From contig CAIOLW010000274.1 of NCBI GenBank assembly GCA_903859215.1, positions 1-43,820 on the forward strand: a stretch of DNA of 43,820 bases, written 5' to 3'. The notes under the pieces are model-generated. The model had not been told where the DNA came from. It saw only the letters and a list, made by a program, of their open reading frames with translations, and did no database searches. A program made the position numbers and the translations under genes. Shown one piece after another: positions 41,470 to 43,820 of the stretch. How positions within the stretch are numbered: the stretch's first letter is position 1; each line of letters opens with the position of its first letter. The DNA comes from an uncultured bacterium (GTDB lineage: Bacteria; Krumholzibacteriota; Krumholzibacteriia; LZORAL124-64-63).

Positions 41470-42677
41470 CACGCCCGTCCCTTCGCCGGGCGCCTGGAAA
41501 CGGCGCCGGGCTTGCCGGGCAGGTGCCTGCGCAGCGCCTCCACGCGGTCCAGCCGTTCCCAGGTGAATCCGTCGCCGTCGCGCCCGAAGTGCCCGTAGAC
41601 CGCCGTCGCCCCGTACACCGGCCGCCTGAGGTCCAGGCTCTCGATGATGCCGGCCGGCGAGAGGTCGAATTCCTTCATCACGATGTTCGCCAGCTTGTCG
41701 TCGGGCAGCTTGCCGGTGCCGGCCGTGTGCACGGTCACCGACAGCGGCTCCTGCATGCCGATCACGTAGGCGATCTCGACGGTGCAGCGCCGCGCCAGGC
41801 CCGCCGCCACCAGGTTGCGCGCCACCCAGCGCGCGGCGTAGGTGCCGCTGCGGTCGGGCTTCGTGGGGTCCTTGCCGCTCAGCGCGCTGCCGCCGTGCGG
41901 GCAGGCCGGGCCGTAGCAGTCGACGGTGATCTTGCGGCCGGTCAGCCCCGAGTCGGCGCGCGGCCCGCCTTCGCGGAAGGCCCCGACGGGGTTGATGAAC
42001 ACCTGCGTCGCGGTTTCCAGCAGCCCCGTGGGCTCGAGCACCGGCTTGATGACCAGTCGTCTGACGTCGCGCCGCAGGGTCGCCAGGTCGGCATCGGCGT
42101 GGTGGTGGGCCGAGACCACGACGGCGCTGATCGCCACGGGCACGTCGTCCCGGTAGCGCACCGAGACCTGGACCTTGCCGTCCGGGTAGAGATAGGGAAC
42201 CTTTGCCGACTCGCGGACGTCCTGCAGCCTGCGGGCCAGCTGGTTGGCGAGCAGGGCCGGCACGGGCATATGATGGGTGTCGAAGGCGAGGGTGCGGCCC
42301 TCGTCGGTCGCGTAGCCGACGCAGACGCCCTGGTCGCCGGCGCCCTTGCGGTCGACGCCCAGCGAGACGTCGCCGGACTGCTCCTCGAGCATCACCAGCA
42401 CCGAGCAGCTGCGGTGGTCGAAACCGGTGGCGGGATCGGTGTAGCCGACCCGGCGCAGCGTCCCGCGGACGAGGCCCGTGATGTCCAGCCAGCACTTGGT
42501 CGTGATCTGGCCGGTCACGATGACCATGCCCGAGGTGGCCATCACCTCGCAGGCGACGCGGGCGTAGCGGTCCTCGCGCAGGATGGCGTCGAGGATGTCG
42601 TCGGCGATCTGGTCGCAGATCTTGTCGGCGTGGCCGGCGGTGACCGATTCGGCGGTCTGGACCCAGGTGACGGACAT
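41469..42677 (-). CDS. metK: S-adenosylmethionine synthetase
   Basis: 402 residues from ATG 42677 with AAGGAG seven bases upstream. Family motifs: ESVTAGHADKICDQIADDIL (usually GHPDK), GAGDQGVCVGYATDE (usually GDQGLMFGYA or similar), GLTGRKITVDCYG, and HGGSALSGKDPTKPDRS, the phosphate-binding loop with its lysines. The protein condenses ATP and methionine into SAM in the cytoplasm. Several positions normally near-invariant differ (Pro to Ala in GHPDK, Phe to Val in MFGY, Gly to Ser in GGGAF), so it is a divergent member, but the metal, potassium and phosphate-binding residues I can check are kept. It leads a coupled pair with the PLP enzyme. I see no SAM-riboswitch-like fold in the 120 bases upstream. 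Confidence 0.93.
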   Translation of the reverse strand: MSVTWVQTAESVTAGHADKICDQIADDILDAILREDRYARVACEVMATSGMVIVTGQITTKCWLDITGLVRGTLRRVGYTDPATGFDHRSCSVLVMLEEQSGDVSLGVDRKGAGDQGVCVGYATDEGRTLAFDTHHMPVPALLANQLARRLQDVRESAKVPYLYPDGKVQVSVRYRDDVPVAISAVVVSAHHHADADLATLRRDVRRLVIKPVLEPTGLLETATQVFINPVGAFREGGPRADSGLTGRKITVDCYGPACPHGGSALSGKDPTKPDRSGTYAARWVARNLVAAGLARRCTVEIAYVIGMQEPLSVTVHTAGTGKLPDDKLANIVMKEFDLSPAGIIESLDLRRPVYGATAVYGHFGRDGDGFTWERLDRVEALRRHLPGKPGAVSRRPAKGRA

Positions 42678-42797
42678 GCTCGGCTCCTTGCGGACGGCAA
42701 GGCGCGGGCCAGCCGTCGAAAAAGCGGTTCCCAAGCGCGCGACGACCTGAAACAATGTGGCGGGGGAATCGTTTAGCTCCGACCCCCGGTCCCTAAC

Positions 42798-43793
42798 TTG
42801 GAGGAGCCCGCCATCAAAGTCAATCGCAGCCGCGACGGCCGGCAGCAGGGCATCGAGGTGTCCGGGCTGACCTTCGCCTACCTGACCGAACCCGTCCTGA
42901 AGGACGTCTCGTTCACGCTCGAAAAGGGCGCCATCGGGCTGTTGGGCCCCAACGGTTCGGGCAAGACGACCCTGTTGCGCTGCCTGCTGGGCCAGGTCCC
43001 CCTCTCGCGCGGCCACGTGCAGGTGCTGGGCTGGGACATGGCCGCCCACGCGCGCGCCGCGCGGGCGGGCCTCGGCTGGATGCCCGAGCGCGGGGGCGTC
43101 ATCCCCGGCATGAGCGGCGTGGCCCTGGTGGCGTACATGGGCGAGCTCTCCGGCCTGCCGTCGCGCGACGCCATGCAGCGCGCGCACGAGGTCCTGCACT
43201 ACGTCGGCCTGGCCGACGAACGCTACCGGGCCTGCCAGGACTACAGCCAGGGGATGAAGCAGCGCCTGAAGCTGGCGCAGGCCCTGGTGCACGATCCCGA
43301 CTGGCTTTTTTTGGACGAGCCCACCAGCGGCCTGGACCCGCGCGGTCGCGTGTCGGTCCTGGAACTGATCCGCGACCTGGCCTGGAACAAGGGCCTGGGC
43401 GTCATCCTCTCGACGCACCTCTTGGCCGACGTCGAGGCCGTCTGCCACGAGATCCTGGTGCTGCGCGCGGGCGAGTTGCTGGCGCGCCAGACCGTCGACA
43501 CGCACACGAAGCAGGCCAAGCAGGTCTTCGAGGTGGAAGGCTTCGGCAACGAGGAGGCCTTTATCAAGGACCTGCGCGAACTGGGCGCCCTGTTCGAGCC
43601 CGACGGTCGCCTGCTGCTGGTCACGCTCGACCTGTCGCGCATCCCGGAGGCCTGCCGGCCCGAGGGCTACGACCCGACTGCGGGCGTCAATGCCATCCTG
43701 AAGGTCGCGAAGGCGCGCGAATACGCGCTGCGCCGGCTGCGCCGCCGGCCCGTTTCGCTGGCCGAGGAATTCTATCGCATGGTGGAGGCCTGA
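42798..43793 (+). CDS. ABC transporter ATP-binding protein (ABC-2 type)
   Basis: Up to 331 residues. Walker A GPNGSGKTT, Q-loop region ERGGVIPGMS, signature YSQGMKQRL in place of LSGGQ, Walker B WLFLDEPTSGLD and H-loop STHLL are all present, followed by a C-terminal extension (about 230-331) ending SLAEEFYRMVEA. This is the layout of ABC-2 exporters or gliding/Gld-type ATPases. The start is odd: the TTG at 42798 has no ribosome site in front of it, whereas a perfect GGAGGAG (42800-42806) sits 6 bases before an ATC at 42813. I list the TTG as the first conventional initiator, but the ATC may be the real one. Divergent from metK; the next gene begins 3 bases after its stop. Confidence 0.88.
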   Translation: MEEPAIKVNRSRDGRQQGIEVSGLTFAYLTEPVLKDVSFTLEKGAIGLLGPNGSGKTTLLRCLLGQVPLSRGHVQVLGWDMAAHARAARAGLGWMPERGGVIPGMSGVALVAYMGELSGLPSRDAMQRAHEVLHYVGLADERYRACQDYSQGMKQRLKLAQALVHDPDWLFLDEPTSGLDPRGRVSVLELIRDLAWNKGLGVILSTHLLADVEAVCHEILVLRAGELLARQTVDTHTKQAKQVFEVEGFGNEEAFIKDLRELGALFEPDGRLLLVTLDLSRIPEACRPEGYDPTAGVNAILKVAKAREYALRRLRRRPVSLAEEFYRMVEA

Positions 43794-43796
43794 CCG

Positions 43797-43820
43797 ATGC
43801 CCGTCTACGAACGCGGATAC
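43797..43820 (+). CDS. Start of a gene cut by the window edge, probably the ABC permease
   Basis: ATG at 43797, three bases after the ABC ATPase stop, opens a frame (MPVYERGY) that runs off the window. Position right behind an ABC-2 type ATPase suggests the cognate membrane permease; eight residues are too few to confirm it. Confidence 0.45.

Noticed and set aside
42678-42797. SAM riboswitch or other methionine-control RNA upstream of metK
   Set aside because: The 120-base leader shows no four-way-junction layout, conserved core or terminator hairpin that I can trace by eye.

Overview
The window is a G+C-rich (roughly two-thirds by eye), densely coded stretch of a Gram-negative bacterial chromosome. 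It holds 34 complete protein genes and one gene cut by the right edge. I see no rRNA, tRNA, CRISPR array, insertion sequence or phage gene. Outer-membrane beta-barrels, lipoproteins, a heptosyltransferase-like enzyme, PorV/PorQ-like and FlgD-like tail proteins, CheV, PilZ and a multiheme porin-cytochrome cluster suggest an uncultured lineage of, or near, the FCB group (for example Krumholzibacteriota or Eisenbacteria). That placement is inference from gene content only.

Layout. (1) 63-9291, plus strand: a tight five-gene envelope operon encoding a secreted lamin-tail-domain protein with a FlgD-like tail, a PorV/PorQ-like barrel, a helix-hairpin-helix protein that continues as a probable outer-membrane barrel, an OmpP1/FadL-like barrel and a secreted 5'-nucleotidase. 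It ends at a hairpin terminator. (2) 9470-10717: a solitary Clp-type AAA+ ATPase with two leader hairpins and a strong terminator. (3) 10944-14622: a decaheme DmsE/MtrA-type cytochrome, a porin-like barrel and a hexaheme lipoprotein, flanked by terminators on both sides. This is best read as an MtrCAB-like outer-membrane electron conduit. (4) 14771-15573, minus: EIIA-Ntr-like protein and a zinc-ribbon protein. (5) 15703-18900: rsgA, a small convergent membrane protein, a GT9 glycosyltransferase and an M50 protease. (6) 19040-19450, minus: FN3 lipoprotein. (7) 19899-26145: HU, threonine aldolase, nadE, rsmI, a CDP-alcohol phosphatidyltransferase, tmk and an S41 protease, several with overlapping starts and stops. 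(8) 26242-27636, minus: PilZ protein and CheV. (9) 27832-30389: arginine deiminase convergent with an ATP/ADP-translocase-like transporter. (10) 30594-37094: a tyrosine/homogentisate degradation operon (hpd, hmgA, an unknown gene, fahA, acetoacetyl-CoA synthetase) behind a good sigma-70 promoter. (11) 37142-42677, minus: response regulator, hybrid histidine kinase, a Cys/Met-metabolism PLP enzyme and metK. (12) 42798-43820: an ABC-2 type ATPase gene and the start of its probable permease.

The three points most worth a second look are the short MtrCAB-like conduit, the secreted lamin-tail/HhH-barrel/5'-nucleotidase operon (possibly an extracellular nucleic-acid capture system using a type IX-like route), and the unrecognised protein occupying the slot where maleylacetoacetate isomerase would be expected.
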